Translations under genes and position numbers: made by a program | Notes under the pieces: model-generated | Told to the model about the DNA's origin: nothing | What the model saw: only the letters and a program-made list of their open reading frames with translations | Databases searched by the model: none | Part shown: piece by piece, positions 43,612-52,943 of the stretch | Layout: every line of letters starts with the position of its first letter | Position numbering within the stretch: position 1 is the first letter of the stretch | Source of the DNA: an uncultured Flavobacteriaceae bacterium | GTDB taxonomy: Bacteria > Bacteroidota > Bacteroidia > Flavobacteriales > Flavobacteriaceae | NCBI GenBank assembly: GCA_938010765.1 | Contig: CALLVX010000076.1 | Coordinates: 1 to 64,000, forward strand | DNA: 64,000 nucleotides | Direction of reading: 5' to 3'

Positions 43612-44208
43612 ATGAAAAACAAAAATGAAACCTACTGGAGCCAACGCTATTTGCAAGAACGCACCGGTTGGGATATTGGATACCCCTCAACTCCCCTGAA
43701 AGGATACATTGATCAATTAGAAGATAAAACACGCGTTATTTTGATTCCTGGCGCCGGCAACGCTTACGAGGCCGAGTATCTATGGGGAAAGGGTTTTAAG
43801 AACATTTACGTGATGGATATCTCGGAAATTCCGTTACTGAAATTCAAAAATCGAAATCCGGATTTTCCCGAAGCGCAATTGCTTTTCACTGATTTTTTTA
43901 AATATTCGGGGCAGTTTGACCTGATTTTAGAGCAGACCTTTTTCTGCTCCTTTGTACCCACCACTCAAAATAGAAGTGCCTATGCCAGGCAGATGGCAAA
44001 CCTTTTAAAACCCAAAGGCAAACTCGTTGGCGTCTGGTTCGATATTCCTTTGACAAGTGATATGGAAAAACGCCCGTTCGGGGGTACCAAGGAACTTTAT
44101 CTGAACTATCTAGAACCACACCTGGTACCTGTCACCTTTGAAAGGTGTTACAACAGCATAGCCCCTCGGCAAGGAAATGAATTGTTTGGGATTTTCACAA
44201 AAAAATAA
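43612..44208 (+). CDS. TPMT-family SAM-dependent methyltransferase
   Basis: A 198-residue class I methyltransferase of the thiopurine S-methyltransferase family. It starts ETYWSQRYLQERTGWDIGYP (the substrate-entry signature W-x-x-R-Y), with the SAM-binding loop VILIPGAGNAYEAEYLW and IYVMDIS, then DLILEQTFFCS. Bacterial members methylate thiols, tellurite/selenite or thiocyanate. The start could equally be the in-frame ATG at 43603, three codons up. It ends at a strong hairpin shared with the convergent astacin gene. Confidence 0.88.
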   Translation: MKNKNETYWSQRYLQERTGWDIGYPSTPLKGYIDQLEDKTRVILIPGAGNAYEAEYLWGKGFKNIYVMDISEIPLLKFKNRNPDFPEAQLLFTDFFKYSGQFDLILEQTFFCSFVPTTQNRSAYARQMANLLKPKGKLVGVWFDIPLTSDMEKRPFGGTKELYLNYLEPHLVPVTFERCYNSIAPRQGNELFGIFTKK

Positions 44209-44235
44209 AGCCCCGACCTATACGGTCAGGGCTTT
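44207..44235. terminator. Bidirectional terminator between convergent genes
   Basis: AAAGCCCCGACC (44207-44218) pairs with GGTCAGGGCTTT (44224-44235) with one mismatch. The flanking A and T runs make it suitable for both directions. It overlaps the methyltransferase stop codon and lies 20 nt past the astacin stop. Confidence 0.85.
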
Positions 44236-44255
44236 CCAATTTCAAAGCGTTGTTC

Positions 44256-45299
44256 TTAGTTACAAAACTTAATGAATGTCCACCGTGTAAAATCGCGCTC
44301 AAAAAGGTTGCCACGATAGGTAACCCTATCACCCACACTATACCTAGTGTTTCTAGACCATTCTTCTACACCGTCACAGGCGTTGCCATTCCCAGGGTCG
44401 CCACCACCGTCTCCAGGATACGCCTGGTTAGTTCCGGCAATATCTAAAGCAGAGATGCGTGCCCGTCGCGGGGGAAGCAAATTCCCATTGATATCGGTAA
44501 TCGTAGGTTGTCCGTTTTTGCTAAACGTAAAACTACCGTACATCATGGTCGAATTAATATCGAATTGCCCGGTAAGAAAGGTCGCCGAGTTACTCTTAAA
44601 AAATTGATCCACGGCATTGTCCTGTACATTGTCAAAATTGATAATAATAAAGTTATCCCTATCGGATCGGTTTTGCTCGTGAAGATACCCTAAGGTATGT
44701 CCTAACTCATGTATGATCACCACTGCGGTCGCACGGGTGCCCAATCGAATAAAACCACGTGAGCCGTTCATACCCAAGGTAGCAACTCCTGAGTTGCTAT
44801 TGGACCCCGAGCTCGAAATGGTTACATAGTTAGATTCATTGGTACGTTCTACAAAACGTACATTTGTCTTGCTCGTCCATTCAACCATAGATCGTTGCAA
44901 TTCAGATCTTACGGTACCGCTTAGGCCACTAATCCGATACACTACGGTATTGTTGGTCCATTTACGAACCCCACCGCCCAAGGCAAGGGCAGTCTGGTCG
45001 GCATCTGGAACCGGATTTGGGTCATACGAAGAAGCAGTGTCAGCTAATTGGTCCTCAAAAAGTCGCGCGTCAGTTCCGGCGAGACTGTAGGTACCATCCG
45101 CTTCCTTTCTTACCTTTACTTTTTCACCAAGAAAATACTTGCTTACAAATTTGTTTTCCTGATCTTCGACCGAGACAACGTCTTCGGTTATCGTTTCTTC
45201 CTTTTCACAGGACGTAAATGTTAGGCCAATAGCCAAAACACCTAGCAGGAAGAGTTTCCTAGCATTTTGTCGCTTCAATTTTTCATTTTTAGTATTCAT
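44256..45299 (-). CDS. Astacin-like (M12A) zinc metalloprotease, lipoprotein
   Basis: A 347-residue protein with a lipoprotein signal (LAIGLTFTSC, then acidic EKEET). The astacin zinc motif is complete, IIHELGHTLGYLHEQNRSDR, and the Met-turn is present as INSTMMYGSF. A pro-like region (~30-110) precedes the catalytic domain. After it come a Gly/Asp linker and a short C-terminal module (VEEWSRNTRYSVGDRVTYRG) of the chitin-binding type (ChiC/CBM5/12-like wording). I start at the ATG at 45299 rather than the upstream TTG. It probably cleaves proteins at the cell surface. Confidence 0.9.
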   Translation of the reverse strand: MNTKNEKLKRQNARKLFLLGVLAIGLTFTSCEKEETITEDVVSVEDQENKFVSKYFLGEKVKVRKEADGTYSLAGTDARLFEDQLADTASSYDPNPVPDADQTALALGGGVRKWTNNTVVYRISGLSGTVRSELQRSMVEWTSKTNVRFVERTNESNYVTISSSGSNSNSGVATLGMNGSRGFIRLGTRATAVVIIHELGHTLGYLHEQNRSDRDNFIIINFDNVQDNAVDQFFKSNSATFLTGQFDINSTMMYGSFTFSKNGQPTITDINGNLLPPRRARISALDIAGTNQAYPGDGGGDPGNGNACDGVEEWSRNTRYSVGDRVTYRGNLFERDFTRWTFIKFCN

Positions 45300-45614
45300 G
45301 TTAAAAAATTTTGGGGTTAACAATGAAATGAAATTAGGTAATTGGATATGGGAAAAAAGTTAAAATTTTATATTTTCGACGTATGGTAAGGGAATCTTAA
45401 AATCCATTTTCAAAAGAAAATACACTCTTCAAAAAACAAAACCCTATTTTTCCTTAACAAGCCTTTAAGAAATGCCGCTAAAGTTTTTGGTATATTTAGC
45501 TTGACTAATTAAATAAGTGAAAAGGCCAAGATAATATGAGGAAAATACCCTAGTGATAGCGTAATTTTCTATTGTATTGGTTACGGTTATTTTCCAACCC
45601 AAAAACGAACTGAC
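45300..45614. other. Divergent AT-rich intergenic region
   Basis: This 315-nt stretch between the divergent astacin and VPS10-like genes has no ORF I support. For the astacin gene, TAACTTTT on the minus strand (45355-45362) is a possible -7 box with a leader of about 50 nt. On the plus strand TATATTTA (45491-45498) is a weaker candidate. Nothing else stands out. Confidence 0.4.
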
Positions 45615-48600
45615 TTGAAAAAACAACTACTCGCTGCTTTGATGCTTTTTGCATCCCTTACCCTATTTTCACAAGAATTTAAAATGGACCTGGTTCAGGA
45701 CATGAAACCCCGTAATATAGGCCCTGGCGGCATGAGCGGGCGGGTCACTGCCATTGATGCGGTCCACGCCAACCCCGATATCATGTATGTCGGAACCGCT
45801 TCCGGAGGCCTTTGGAAATCGAACTCGGGCGGCATTAAATGGGAACCTATCTTTGACAAGGAACTTACTGCTTCGGTAGGGGCCGTTGCCATACAACAGA
45901 GCAACCCTTCGGTTCTATGGGTAGGTACAGGGGAAGGAAACCCTCGTAATAGTCTTAATGGTGGCTACGGAATTTACAAATCCCTGGATGGCGGCAAAAA
46001 TTGGAAGGCTATGGGCCTTGAAAATACGCGGCACATTCACCGAATTAAGATAGATCCTACCGACCCGAATACCGTTTACGTTGGTGCTATCGGCTCTCCT
46101 TGGGGCACCCATCCCGAAAGAGGCGTATTTAAAACCACCGATGGAGGGGAAACATGGGAAAAAGTACTCTTCGTAAATAATAAGACCGGTGTAGCCGACT
46201 TGGTTATGGATCCAACCAATCCTAACAAATTGATCGCTGCGATGTGGGAACACAAACGAGATCCCTGGTTCTTTAACTCAGGAGGGAAAGGCAGTGGCCT
46301 TTTTATGACACATGATGGCGGTAAAAATTGGAAAAAACTCACCGATGAGGACGGGCTCCCCAAAGGTAACCTGGGGCGTATCGGTGTTGCCATTGCACCC
46401 GGTAAGCCCAATGTGGTATATGCGTTGGTAGAGGCAAAAAAGAATGCCCTTTACAAATCTGTGGATGGTGGTTTTAAATGGAAAAAAATAAACGATAAAA
46501 GTGATATTGGCAATCGCCCCTTTTACTACTCGGAGATTTATGTAGACCCACAAAATGAAAATCGAGTCTACTCCGTATTTACCTATGTCAACGTATCGGA
46601 GGACGGTGGGAAGAATTTTACCCAGCTCATGCCCGCCTATGCGGTCGACAATGGCGTACATCCCGACCACCATGCCTGGTGGATCCACCCAAAAAATGGC
46701 CAGTTCATGATGGATGGGAACGACGGCGGTATGAACATCACGAAAGACGGTGGAAAATCATGGCGATTTATCGGGAACATTCCCGTTGCCCAGTTTTACC
46801 ATATAAATGTAGACAACGAATACCCTTACAATGTATATGGCGGTATGCAAGACAATGGCTCATGGCGTGGTCCCGCCTATGTTTGGAGAGCTCAGGGAAT
46901 ACGCAACAGCTATTGGCAAGAAATCGCCTTTGGTGATGGTTTTGATGTAGTACCGGATAAGGATGACTCCCAATTTGGGTATGCCATGAGCCAGCAAGGC
47001 TTTGTTTCCCGTTATGATTGGAAAACGGGCAATAATTATATTGTTCGCCCTACCCCTCCCGATGCAAAAACAAAACTGCGCTTTAACTGGAATGCCGCCA
47101 TAGGACAAGACCCTTTTGACAATGGCACGGTATACTTCGGAAGTCAATTCGTGCATAAAAGTACCGATAAAGGGCTTACTTGGCAGGTTATTTCGCCAGA
47201 TTTGACCACGAACGATCGCGAAAAGCAGAAACAAAGCGAAAGCGGAGGACTTACCATGGACGCTACGGGTGCAGAAAATCACTGTACCTTATTGGTTATA
47301 GAGCCATCGACCCTGGAAAAAGATATGCTTTGGACCGCTTCCGACGACGGAAGGGTACATTATACCACTACTGGCGGGAACGATTGGGTCGAAGTGACCC
47401 AAAATATCAAAGGGCTTCCCAAGGGCAGTTGGATTACCCAGGTAAAAGCCTCCAATAAGAATAAAGGAGAGGCATTGTTGGTGGCCAATGACTATCGCCG
47501 TTTCAACTATACGCCTTATGCCTACCGTACTAAGAACTATGGTAAAAGCTGGGAACGTATCGTTGATGGTACCGATGTAAAAAGCTACGTGCTCTCTATT
47601 GTAGAAGATATTGAAAACCCGAACCTGGTATTTCTCGGAACAGATGACGGGCTTTATTTATCCTTTAATGCAGGCGCCAAATGGCAAAAATGGACCGAAG
47701 GCTTTCCTACTGTGTCTACCAAAGACTTGGTAATACAGCCTCGGGAGCATGATTTGGTCATCGGTACCTTTGGAAGGGCCGCTTGGGTATTGGATGATAT
47801 TAGACCCTTACGCGCTTTGGCGAAAGATCCGAGCATATTACAAAAAGAAATCAAGCTCTTTGACTCCCCGACCGCATACCAAGCTGCCTACCAGCAGCCT
47901 ACCGGAAGTAGGTTTGGCGGGGATGCGATGTACAATGCCGAAAACCGGAAGTACGGAGCTATGATTACCTATTACCTTAAGGAAGGAAAGAAAAAGAAAG
48001 ATACGACAGACGGAAAGGCCGATGATAAAAAACAGGATGTAGCAAAAAAAGAACCGGAGAGTACTGTTGAAAAAGCAAAGGAAGACAAACCAAAACTCAC
48101 CGGAGTACAAAAGAAAGATTCCATTCAGTTTGATTTTTACGACGGGGAACGGTTGATTCGTACCCTGAAGTATAAAACTCCTGAAAAGGCTGGTTTTCAT
48201 AGGGTGTATTGGAGTATGAATGAAAAAGGACCAGACCGCCCTGCCCGCAAAATTAGCAAGAGTAAACGGGAGCGCGGTGGTATGGATGTAAAACCCGGCA
48301 CTTACAAAGTGAAAGTTCATTTTGGAAAAGTTTCTGATGAAACCACGATCGAGGTGAAATCAGATCCTCGATTGAACATTCCTCAAAAAACAATTGACGA
48401 GGCCTATGCATTCGGTCAAAAGGTGCAAAAGATTACGCAAACCGCCGCAGATGCTGTAAAACAACTAGTAGAAAACAAGAAGGTAGCCGAAAAATATAGT
48501 AAGGAATTAAAGGAGGAGGATGAAAAAAAATACAAAGATCAAATTAAGGCCTCAAAGAATATTGTAAAAGCCATCGATTCTGTGGTTGCCCTCTATATTG

Positions 48601-48869
48601 GCAAAGAAGACAAACGGCAAGGTATTACCCGAAACCCCGAAATTACCGTCATGCAGCGGGTAGGCAATGCCGGTTATTATGGTGCTACCAGACCTAATGG
48701 GATTACAAATACCGAGAAAAAATTATTAGGATTTGCAGAGGAAGAATTAAAAACGGCCCTTTCAAAGACCAATACTTTTTTCTCCGACCGGTGGAAGGCT
48801 TACAGAGAGGATATGGAAGAACTAACAATCTCTCCCTTTAAAGAAGTTAAGACTTTTAGTTTGGATTAA
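45615..48869 (+). CDS. Exported VPS10/BNR-repeat (sialidase-like propeller) protein
   Basis: A 1084-residue exported protein (signal MKKQLLAALMLFASLTLFSQ; TTG start, with no better ATG upstream). Residues ~25-760 carry many BNR/sortilin-type repeats such as GLWKSNSGG, GIYKSLDGGKNWKAMG, VFKTTDGGETWEKV and GLFMTHDGGKNWKKL, forming two propellers as in VPS10-domain and xyloglucanase-like proteins. Catalytic residues are not evident. A Lys/Asp/Glu-rich linker lies at ~790-840, then a C-terminal helical part. Its partner gene, an S9 peptidase, starts 45 nt downstream. The common annotation as glycosyl hydrolase is unproven. Confidence 0.82.
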   Translation: MKKQLLAALMLFASLTLFSQEFKMDLVQDMKPRNIGPGGMSGRVTAIDAVHANPDIMYVGTASGGLWKSNSGGIKWEPIFDKELTASVGAVAIQQSNPSVLWVGTGEGNPRNSLNGGYGIYKSLDGGKNWKAMGLENTRHIHRIKIDPTDPNTVYVGAIGSPWGTHPERGVFKTTDGGETWEKVLFVNNKTGVADLVMDPTNPNKLIAAMWEHKRDPWFFNSGGKGSGLFMTHDGGKNWKKLTDEDGLPKGNLGRIGVAIAPGKPNVVYALVEAKKNALYKSVDGGFKWKKINDKSDIGNRPFYYSEIYVDPQNENRVYSVFTYVNVSEDGGKNFTQLMPAYAVDNGVHPDHHAWWIHPKNGQFMMDGNDGGMNITKDGGKSWRFIGNIPVAQFYHINVDNEYPYNVYGGMQDNGSWRGPAYVWRAQGIRNSYWQEIAFGDGFDVVPDKDDSQFGYAMSQQGFVSRYDWKTGNNYIVRPTPPDAKTKLRFNWNAAIGQDPFDNGTVYFGSQFVHKSTDKGLTWQVISPDLTTNDREKQKQSESGGLTMDATGAENHCTLLVIEPSTLEKDMLWTASDDGRVHYTTTGGNDWVEVTQNIKGLPKGSWITQVKASNKNKGEALLVANDYRRFNYTPYAYRTKNYGKSWERIVDGTDVKSYVLSIVEDIENPNLVFLGTDDGLYLSFNAGAKWQKWTEGFPTVSTKDLVIQPREHDLVIGTFGRAAWVLDDIRPLRALAKDPSILQKEIKLFDSPTAYQAAYQQPTGSRFGGDAMYNAENRKYGAMITYYLKEGKKKKDTTDGKADDKKQDVAKKEPESTVEKAKEDKPKLTGVQKKDSIQFDFYDGERLIRTLKYKTPEKAGFHRVYWSMNEKGPDRPARKISKSKRERGGMDVKPGTYKVKVHFGKVSDETTIEVKSDPRLNIPQKTIDEAYAFGQKVQKITQTAADAVKQLVENKKVAEKYSKELKEEDEKKYKDQIKASKNIVKAIDSVVALYIGKEDKRQGITRNPEITVMQRVGNAGYYGATRPNGITNTEKKLLGFAEEELKTALSKTNTFFSDRWKAYREDMEELTISPFKEVKTFSLD

Positions 48870-48914
48870 AGAATGTTTCCCTTCATATCAAAAACATCAA
48901 TTAAAAAAAGTATC

Positions 48915-50867
48915 ATGAAAAAAATCATTGCAGTTTGCATTGTTGCACTCGTTTGGGGGTGCAAAGAGAAAGAGGCACCGGCCGCACCTTCCATTGCCGA
49001 AACCATGAAAACCTATACCATTGAACAAATGATGAACAATGAAGCCATAGGAGGTGGTAGTTTTTCGCCGGACAAGTCAAAATTGCTTGTTTCGAGCAAT
49101 CGTTCCGGAATTTACAATATGTATACGGTTCCTGCCTCTGGAGGTGATATGAAACCGGTTACCGCTTCGGACAGTTCCTCGGTTTTCGGAATTTCCTATT
49201 TCCCCCGAGACGAACGCATGCTTTTCAGAATGGATGGCAATGGAGATGAGATTTATCATATTTATCTAAGGGATTTGGATGGTTCTCAAAGAGATTTGAC
49301 GCCGTACGAAGGTAAAAGAGCGAGTTTTTATGGTTGGACAAAAGAAAAAAACAGTTTTCTTTTCTCCTCCAACAAACGCGATGACCGTTACACAGACCTA
49401 TATGAGATGGATCTTGAAACCTTCGACGCAAAATTGCTTTATACGAACGAAGACGGCTATTTCTTAGGAGGTCTTTCAAACGACAAAAAATACCTTCCAC
49501 TTATAAAACCCATAAATACCAATGATGCTGACCTATTCCTTTATAATATGGAAGACAGATCGTTGGCCAAGATTAACCAAAACCAAAGTGCCAATAGTCC
49601 AGAAGATTTCTCTCCCGATGGAAAATATTTCTATTATACAACGGACGACGGCGAAGAATTCAGCCAGCTAATGCGCTATCGCATCGAGGATAAAACAGTT
49701 GAAAAAGTACTTCAGCGAGAATGGGATATCCAAGGAAGTTATTTTACGGAGAACGGCACTTACCAGGTCACCTACATCAATGAAGACGCAAAGAATGTGA
49801 TAGAGGTCATGGATGTCGCCACTGGCAAGAACATCGAATTGCCTTCTTTTAACGGTATGGATATTACCAATGTAGGCTTTTCGGAAGACGAAAAAACGAT
49901 GCGATTTTATGCAGGTGGCTCCCATACCCCATCAAACCTATTTGTATATGACCTTGAGACAAAAGAACAGACAAAACTTACCGATGTATTGAACAATGAA
50001 ATCGAAGGGGAAGATTTAGTGAATGCCGAAGTAGTTCGGTACAAATCGTTCGATGGGCTTGAAATTCCCGCTATTTATTATAAGCCTCATCAAGCTTCCG
50101 AAGACAGCAAGGTACCGGCCTTGGTATGGGTTCATGGTGGTCCCGGAGGGCAATCGCGCCAAAATTTCAGCTCCTTGATCCAGTATATAGTAAATCACGG
50201 ATATGCGGTGCTAGCGGTCAATAACAGAGGTAGTAGTGGGTACGGAAAGAGTTTTTATCAAATGGACGATTTAAACCATGGTGATAAAGATCTCAAAGAC
50301 TGTGTGGAAGGTAAAAATTGGTTGGCCCGGCAAAAGGAAATCGATGCGGAAAAAATCGGAATCATAGGAGGCTCTTATGGCGGATATATGACCATGGCAG
50401 CTTTGACCTACACACCTAAAGAATTTGATGTAGGGGTCAACCTGTTCGGAGTAACCAATTGGATTCGTACGTTGAGAAGTATTCCGCCTTGGTGGGAAGC
50501 GCAAAAGGAAGCACTTTATTTAGAGTTGGGTGACCCCAATACTGCCGATTCTGTGCGTTTGCGTGCCATTTCTCCTCTATTCCATACCGATAAGGTAACA
50601 AAACCACTGATTGTACTTCAGGGTTCCAAAGATCCCAGAGTACTTCAAGTTGAGTCCGACGAAATCGTAGCCGGGGTCAAAGCGAATGAAGTGCCCGTAG
50701 AATATGTGCTTTTCGAAGATGAAGGGCATGGTTTTGTCAAGAAAGAAAATCAAATTGAAGCATATAGCAGAATTTTAGCCTTTTTAGAAATGTATTTGAA
50801 AGGTGATAAAGGCCAACCCATACAAGACGGGCAGTCAATGACAGCTGATCCGGACACGAAATCTTAA
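48915..50867 (+). CDS. S9-family peptidase (prolyl-oligopeptidase type), lipoprotein
   Basis: A 650-residue lipoprotein (signal VCIVALVWGC). A seven-bladed PD40-like propeller (residues ~30-380) guards an alpha/beta-hydrolase domain. The nucleophile is S487 in IIGGSYGGYMTM. The acid lies in VLQGSKDPRV and the histidine in EDEGHGFV. The oxyanion region WVHGGPGGQSRQ is typical of acylaminoacyl-/dipeptidyl peptidases of this group. I start at the ATG at 48915, which gives the lipobox; the upstream in-frame ATG (48873) would add 14 residues before the signal. Co-transcribed with the VPS10-like gene. Confidence 0.92.
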   Translation: MKKIIAVCIVALVWGCKEKEAPAAPSIAETMKTYTIEQMMNNEAIGGGSFSPDKSKLLVSSNRSGIYNMYTVPASGGDMKPVTASDSSSVFGISYFPRDERMLFRMDGNGDEIYHIYLRDLDGSQRDLTPYEGKRASFYGWTKEKNSFLFSSNKRDDRYTDLYEMDLETFDAKLLYTNEDGYFLGGLSNDKKYLPLIKPINTNDADLFLYNMEDRSLAKINQNQSANSPEDFSPDGKYFYYTTDDGEEFSQLMRYRIEDKTVEKVLQREWDIQGSYFTENGTYQVTYINEDAKNVIEVMDVATGKNIELPSFNGMDITNVGFSEDEKTMRFYAGGSHTPSNLFVYDLETKEQTKLTDVLNNEIEGEDLVNAEVVRYKSFDGLEIPAIYYKPHQASEDSKVPALVWVHGGPGGQSRQNFSSLIQYIVNHGYAVLAVNNRGSSGYGKSFYQMDDLNHGDKDLKDCVEGKNWLARQKEIDAEKIGIIGGSYGGYMTMAALTYTPKEFDVGVNLFGVTNWIRTLRSIPPWWEAQKEALYLELGDPNTADSVRLRAISPLFHTDKVTKPLIVLQGSKDPRVLQVESDEIVAGVKANEVPVEYVLFEDEGHGFVKKENQIEAYSRILAFLEMYLKGDKGQPIQDGQSMTADPDTKS

Positions 50868-50883
50868 ACACAGCTTAGCATAC

Positions 50884-51564
50884 ATGAAAAGAATTTTAAT
50901 AAATATGTTCCTATGGCTTTTTGCCTTAGGATTAACTGCCCAAAATACTGGAGAAGACGAATTGGGTTCATGGCATATGATTTTTAGTACCCTTCGAATG
51001 ACCAACAAGTTGAGCATTCATGCCGAAGGGCAGTTACGGTATTATGAGGCAGGTAAAAACTTCAACCAATTGTTGTTGCGTACGGGGCTCAACTATCACA
51101 TAAACGAAAATGCCATTGGTACCATTGGATACGGGTTTATTGATACCGATAGTGCTTTCGAGGAATTCCCCGAAGAGGAGAATATCAAAGAATATCGCAT
51201 CTTTGAGCAGTTCATCTTAAAAAATAAAGTCTGGGAACTTGGCTTCGAACATCGCTATCGTTTGGAACAGCGTTTTCTTGATTTTGGTTCTAATGGAGGA
51301 ACCGATGTACAGCATAGGGCGCGATATCGTTTACAGGTAACACTGCCACTTACCGATATTTTATTTCTGAATTTTTATGACGAAGTTTTCCTGAACCTGC
51401 AGGGCAATGTCTTTGGCCAAAACCGGTTGTACGCAGCAGTGGGTTTAAACATTACCGATAAATTAAGTGTGCAATCTGGTTATCTAAAAAATCATTTCAA
51501 CTCGGCCAATTTTGACCGTTTGCAGGTGGCTGTTTTTTATAATCCCGACTTCAGGAAAAAGTAG
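50884..51564 (+). CDS. DUF2490 outer-membrane-type beta-barrel protein
   Basis: A 226-residue exported protein (signal MFLWLFALGLTAQ). It is made of alternating beta strands with aromatic ends, for example LGSWHMIFSTLRMTNKLSIH, LLLRTGLNYHINENAIGTIG and RLYAAVGLNITDKLSVQSGY, and ends in a charged FRKK. This is the pattern of DUF2490, predicted small outer-membrane barrels. Role unknown. It lies 16 nt after the S9 peptidase gene and may be the last gene of that transcript. Confidence 0.82.
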   Translation: MKRILINMFLWLFALGLTAQNTGEDELGSWHMIFSTLRMTNKLSIHAEGQLRYYEAGKNFNQLLLRTGLNYHINENAIGTIGYGFIDTDSAFEEFPEEENIKEYRIFEQFILKNKVWELGFEHRYRLEQRFLDFGSNGGTDVQHRARYRLQVTLPLTDILFLNFYDEVFLNLQGNVFGQNRLYAAVGLNITDKLSVQSGYLKNHFNSANFDRLQVAVFYNPDFRKK

Positions 51565-51725
51565 TTGACATGTGCTGGTATCCAACTTAAGAAGTGAATG
51601 TTGTTTGCAGCTAAATGATAGTTGGGAAAGCACTGAAATGAATCGTCCCTTTTTTCGACCTAAAGATTGTTCTCGGCATACTGTCGGGTAGCAATTTGTT
51701 TATTAGTATTTAAAATGACAATGAC

Positions 51726-52943
51726 ATGAGTCTCGAAAAAGTTACTTTTTACAACAAGGAAGGGCATAATCTGGTTGGGCGAATAGAACTGCCCGCGAAT
51801 AAGAGCCCCCATAATTTTGTCATTTTTGCGCATTGTTTTACATGTAACAAAAACCTAACGGCCGTGCGAAATATCGGAAAGGCATTCACATCGAATGGTT
51901 TTGGTGTACTTCGGTTCGACTTTACCGGTTTGGGTGAAAGTGAGGGTGATTTTGCAGATTCCAATTTTTCCGGAAACGTAGAGGATCTAGTGGCAGCAGC
52001 ACGGTTTTTGGAAGAAAACTATAGCGCCCCTACCCTATTGGTTGGACATTCATTGGGAGGTGCCGCCGTTATATTCGCTGCTGAAAGAATAAATTCGATA
52101 CAAGTACTTGCCACCATTGGCGCCCCATCGGATCCCAGTCACGTTCAACACTTATTAAGAAGTGGTTTGCAAGAAATCGAGGCGACCGGCAAAGCAACCG
52201 TCAACTTAAGCGGAAGGGATTTTACTATTAAAAAACAGTTTCTAGAGGACTTACGATCTAAATCACTACCCGAAACAGTAAAAAAACTACGTAAACCGCT
52301 ATTAATTTTGCATTCCCCACAAGACGATACGGTAGGGATTAAAAATGCCGAACAAATATACGTTGCTGCGCATCATCCGAAAAGTTTTGTATCGTTAGAT
52401 GGCGCAGATCACTTGTTAACCGATAAAAGAGATTCTATCTATGCAGGTAGCGTCATTTCGGGATGGGCTCAACGGTATGTGGAGGTTCCCAAACAGACCG
52501 AGCTAAAATCCCAGCACCAAGTCGTTGCCAGTTTGGACGATGCGGATGGTTTTACGACCGCAATGAAGGTTGGCAACCATTATCTTGTTGCCGATGAACC
52601 TGTGGAATTTGGAGGGAATGATTATGGCCCTTCCCCTTATGAATTGGTATCCGCGGGCTTATCAGCTTGTACGGCGATGACGGTGCAGATGTATGTTCGT
52701 CGTAAAGGGTGGCCCCTAGAAAACATTGAAGTTCATACATCATATGGTAAATCACATGCCGTAGATTGTGAAGATTGCGAATCAACAAACGCAAAGATAG
52801 ATACATTTAACAGGGCTATTAAACTTACGGGAAACTTAGACGAATCACAGGCAAAACGTATTTTAGAAATAGCCAACAAATGCCCGATACATCGCACGCT
52901 GCATAGCGAGACACAGGTAATAACCCAATTGGTGGAATCATGA
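51726..52943 (+). CDS. Alpha/beta hydrolase - OsmC fusion protein
   Basis: A 405-residue cytoplasmic protein in two parts. Residues 1 to ~250 are an alpha/beta hydrolase with nucleophile S109 in LVGHSLGGAAV, an acid in LHSPQDDTVG and a histidine in LDGADHLL. Residues ~275-405 are an OsmC/Ohr domain with the two redox cysteines in LSACTAMTVQMYVRRKGWPL and NKCPIHRTL. OsmC proteins reduce organic peroxides. The fusion suggests release of an acyl-peroxide or thioester-linked substrate by the hydrolase part, followed by reduction; that is inference. It overlaps the next gene by 4 nt. Confidence 0.92.
   Translation: MSLEKVTFYNKEGHNLVGRIELPANKSPHNFVIFAHCFTCNKNLTAVRNIGKAFTSNGFGVLRFDFTGLGESEGDFADSNFSGNVEDLVAAARFLEENYSAPTLLVGHSLGGAAVIFAAERINSIQVLATIGAPSDPSHVQHLLRSGLQEIEATGKATVNLSGRDFTIKKQFLEDLRSKSLPETVKKLRKPLLILHSPQDDTVGIKNAEQIYVAAHHPKSFVSLDGADHLLTDKRDSIYAGSVISGWAQRYVEVPKQTELKSQHQVVASLDDADGFTTAMKVGNHYLVADEPVEFGGNDYGPSPYELVSAGLSACTAMTVQMYVRRKGWPLENIEVHTSYGKSHAVDCEDCESTNAKIDTFNRAIKLTGNLDESQAKRILEIANKCPIHRTLHSETQVITQLVES

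Noticed and set aside
30261-50867. Type IX secretion signals on the exported enzymes
   Set aside because: I looked at the C-termini of the large exported proteins; none shows the usual gliding/sorting domain pattern, and several are lipoproteins instead.
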